From: Parapristionchus giblindavisi
Taxonomy: Eukaryota; Nematoda; Chromadorea; Rhabditida; Diplogasteridae
NCBI GenBank assembly: GCA_943737045.1
Contig: CALSFV010000223.1
Location: 1,054,001 to 1,118,000, forward strand
DNA length: 64,000 bases
Direction: 5' to 3'
Part shown: positions 34,343 through 64,000 of the stretch, in pieces
How positions within the stretch are numbered: the stretch's first letter is position 1
Layout: every line of letters begins with the position of its first letter
Made by a program: the position numbers and the translations under genes
Notes under the pieces: model-generated
Database searches by the model: none
What the model saw: the letters and a program-made list of their open reading frames with translations, nothing else
What the model was told of the DNA's origin: nothing

Positions 34343-34771
34343 AACTAGTATCTCTAACTAGTAAATAGTTTTGGTTTATGAAAAAAGTAGCAAGTCGTCT
34401 ATATATCGGTATATCCGTCGGAATGAACATGCAATGGGATTGCTTGAATTGATATTATTTTGTATGTATTGATACTCCATAGCTAGATTGTCAAAGTGCG
34501 CAAGACATCGATATTTATGAAAATAGCGAAACAAGAATTTAACTGTGCTCCTCTGCAAATTTTGAAATGGGCTTCGATCAAATTGCAAATTGCAAATTTT
34601 CCGGGAATCCTCTCACAAACATCAACACGGACGTGAACCCTACATATATTTAGCTTAAGTATTGCTAATGTTGCTTAAGTTAAGCTTAAGTCAAGGTTAA
34701 GGTCACTGACTTCTTTCCTTATCGGTCTAAGAACTCTTCATATTATTGCAAGGATCAAAGATCAAAGATCA

Positions 34772-34885
34772 ACATTGACCGGATCATCACGATTCTGCTT
34801 TCGTCTGGAGGTTTGCCAACGTGGTATAGCAGAATGCCATTCTCCTACTTTGTGAGAAAACCGAAAGCGAAACCACACAGATCAA
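34772..34885 (-). pseudogene. Relic of laminin LG exon, unit 3
   Basis: Same decayed exon as 29548-29655, carried along by the tandem duplication. Confidence 0.75.
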
Positions 34886-34932
34886 AGATTAGACTACAAA
34901 CAACAAATAATAAAAATTAAACTATTATATAA

Positions 34933-36015
34933 CACGGGTCTCCTGTAAAAGTGTAGCAAAAACGGCCGGTTCTGCCACAAGGAAAAATTTTTTGTCTCCG
35001 ATTTCGATGAAAGTCGGTCAGTGGGTGTATTTGGGGGTCATGAGAAGGCCATGCCACTTGATTTGACCAAAATTACAAATTATCGATTTTTTTTATTCCG
35101 ACTCCTTGCTGAACCTCCTCGAACATTCTCGTGTACAGTCCAAGGGCAAAATCCATCATGGACACTCTCTCGGGTCTAATCTTGTGTTCTCCTCGATCCC
35201 AATGACGCTCGAGGTTCCAGTGACGGAGGAACGTGGCCGAGCATTTACTGCATACGAAAAGCGGATTCGGGCCAGCGTCGGAGACGGGCGCGGGAATTTA
35301 AAAAATAAAAACATTATTATCGTGCGAATGCAATATGGTCTCTGTTCAACACATGAAAGCCGTTAAAACACGAAATTGGAGCAGTTTTCCTTTGTTAACT
35401 CGAAAACGGCTTGATATAGCAACTTGGACAATAATACACTTTTCAATCTCCTTTTCGAGAGGATCATTTCTATTTTTTTTTGAAAAGGTAATTGGACAAC
35501 TATGAAGTGAGATACGATCAAAAAACCGAAAATGTTAAAAAATCGACCAAGTCCATGAGCTATCTAGTAATCGACCCTGAGGGCCAAGAGATACGGGCAA
35601 TGAACTAAATAGTGATATTGTGCGTGGTTTGAAGACATTATTTTTGAAATAATACGGATGATCTTACTTCCTTTCAAGAGAAAATTTTCGAGAACAAGTC
35701 ACCTTTTTCTTTAAAAAATCAGCTTTTCGCGTCTTTCACCCTGAAAAGGACCTAGTAGCGAACGGGTCATAAACAACTTTCTGGAGAACACGGTTCGAAT
35801 GACACTTTTCAGCTAGTTGTACGATGAAAATGAACCGAGTTATGATCATTTTCAGGGTAGATCACAAAAAATCGATAATCTACAATTTTGGCCAAATCAA
35901 GCGGCTAGGCCTTCTCATGACCCCCAACCACACCCACTGACCGACTTTCATCGAAATCGGAGACAAAAAATTTTCCTAGTGGCAGGCGTTGCTACACTTT
36001 TACCGGAGATCCGTG
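34933..36015. mobile_element. Fold-back element, CACGGGTCTCC ends, copy in unit 3
   Basis: Near-identical to 29709-30790; copied by segmental duplication and not by independent insertion. Confidence 0.75.
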
Positions 36016-36144
36016 ATAAACAACAAAGATCCATATCGATTGTCACGTCTCATTTATGTTTCTTTGGATAAACAAAGTATACAAAACATAACGCCTGCCT
36101 GATTCGTAAACATTTTTTAACTTCTCGTAAACAGCAAAAGAAGT

Positions 36145-36216
36145 TGCCCATGGCTGGAATCGAACCAGCGTCGCCACGGCCACAACGTGGAGTACTAACC
36201 ACTATACTACATGGGC
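36145..36216 (-). tRNA. tRNA-His (GTG), copy 3
   Basis: Identical cloverleaf to copies 1 and 2. Confidence 0.95.
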
Positions 36217-37274
36217 CGATAGCGAAAGCTCTAGGAGAAAATAAAGTATGAAATAGAGTTAAGTGTCTTCATTACTCACTATCAATTAACACTGCTGATT
36301 GCGATGATTATTTCATACGAAACAAAAATATCATAATGACTACCGACCATGTCAGTAATATAAATACAGAAACTATAGAAAATCGATAATTTAATAAAAT
36401 CTTCTTTAAAATCACTAGTATCACTAGTATACCACCATAACTGATTTCTTCTCCGATTCAAAAATTTTCGATGAAACCATTAGCGCTCAAAGATCAAAAG
36501 ATCAACTGTGCCGTACTTCCGTCCCACTCACCCCCTACACGTTGTCGAGCGCTACGACAATGTCTTCGTACGCTGGCGCATCGGCGACGCGAAAACGTTG
36601 TTTGCGTTGCGGAAACCAAAGAATGTCGATATGATCTAATCCATCGATCAATTTTTATTCACCTGCATGCTTTCTGCTAGGCTTCTGTCTGAAAATTTTC
36701 AATCTGACTGTCAAGCGTCTGTCAGTCTGTATGTTCTCAGTCATTCCTTCTTCTGTCAGTACGTCATCTTTCCTTAGAGAATAATATTCATGAAATGCCA
36801 CGTTGAGTTTTACGCCCAGCCGCTGCGCGCTGCAACTGGGCGTAAAACTCAACCGGGCTGCACTGTACTGTAAAATTTAATTATAAATTATATAGCTAAG
36901 ACAAATTAAATTAAGATTATAAATTCTGGCCAGTGCTTCTCTTGTTACAGCACGAATGTTAATGATAATAGCTCTTTATTCATTCACTTCGACAACAACT
37001 CAAATGTGATTGGTAACGGAAAAATCAATAAGTTTTATAGAAAATCAATAAGTTTTATAGAAAATCAATAAGTTTTAGGGAAAATCAATAAGTTTTAGGG
37101 AAAATCAATAACTTTAAAAGTTAGTCACAGATATGAATGATTCCTAATAAGTGATTGATAAAAAGAGATCGGGAACGGAACAGGATTGGTTGGTCTAGGA
37201 AAAATTTGAGCAAGTACTTAGAACTCAGGCTAAGTGCTTGGTACTTAGCTTAAGTATTTACTTAGCTTAAGTAC

Positions 37275-64000
<26,726 letters not shown>

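Larger units (their letters stand above)
33270..37274. repeat. Tandem segmental duplication, unit 3, non-laminin part
   Basis: Copy of 28045-32495 at an offset near 5,225 bp. Contains the unit-start block (33270-33565), tRNA-Gln pseudogene, telomeric repeats, fold-back element and tRNA-His listed separately, and then the true 3' flank of the laminin gene. No protein gene seen. Confidence 0.9.

Overview
The window is nematode nuclear DNA, most likely from a diplogastrid such as Pristionchus. Evidence: short exons split by many introns ending in TTTCAG/TTACAG, an interstitial block of the nematode telomere hexamer TTAGGC, nematode-type ribosomal and exocyst proteins, and abundant hairpin transposon remnants. 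The genus is inference from intron style, not proven.

Layout: (1) 1-3888, minus: 5' half of an exocyst EXOC8/Exo84 gene running off the left edge. (2) 4243-9775, plus: a complete mitochondrial ribosomal protein bL9m gene (10 exons, 282 aa), divergent from EXOC8 across 354 bp. (3) 10332-21573, minus: a complete 21-exon gene for a 666-aa leucine-rich-repeat type I membrane protein, reconstructed with every exon phase consistent. (4) 21574-37274: a recently duplicated region made of three units that begin with the same 250-bp sequence, a tRNA-Gln(CTG) gene or pseudogene, a tRNA-His(GTG) gene, and copies of the 3' exons of the laminin gene. (5) 37275-64000, minus: a laminin alpha chain of about 80 exons in the window, entering in a laminin IV domain, then LE repeats, a second laminin IV domain, more LE repeats, a coiled coil and five LG domains, with its stop at 37275. 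EXOC8, mrpl-9 and lam-3 are all on C. elegans chromosome I as I recall, which favours lam-3 over epi-1 as the laminin ortholog.

The genes do not form one pathway; the interest lies in structure. The last eight laminin exons (end of LG4 and all of LG5) exist in two intact copies 12 kb apart, differing by about 16 synonymous and 2 replacement changes, plus one broken copy. The window is dense in non-autonomous transposons whose target duplications or empty sites can be read directly: hAT-type (8-bp duplications), Harbinger-type (TTA/TAA), a Tc1/mariner-type fold-back (TA), a Helitron (A|T insertion, CTGG end, hairpin) and TTAA-flanked hairpin elements. A hammerhead-ribozyme-like motif lies between 36-bp perfect inverted repeats in a laminin intron. 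Most introns also carry runs of the heptamer TTTGATC.
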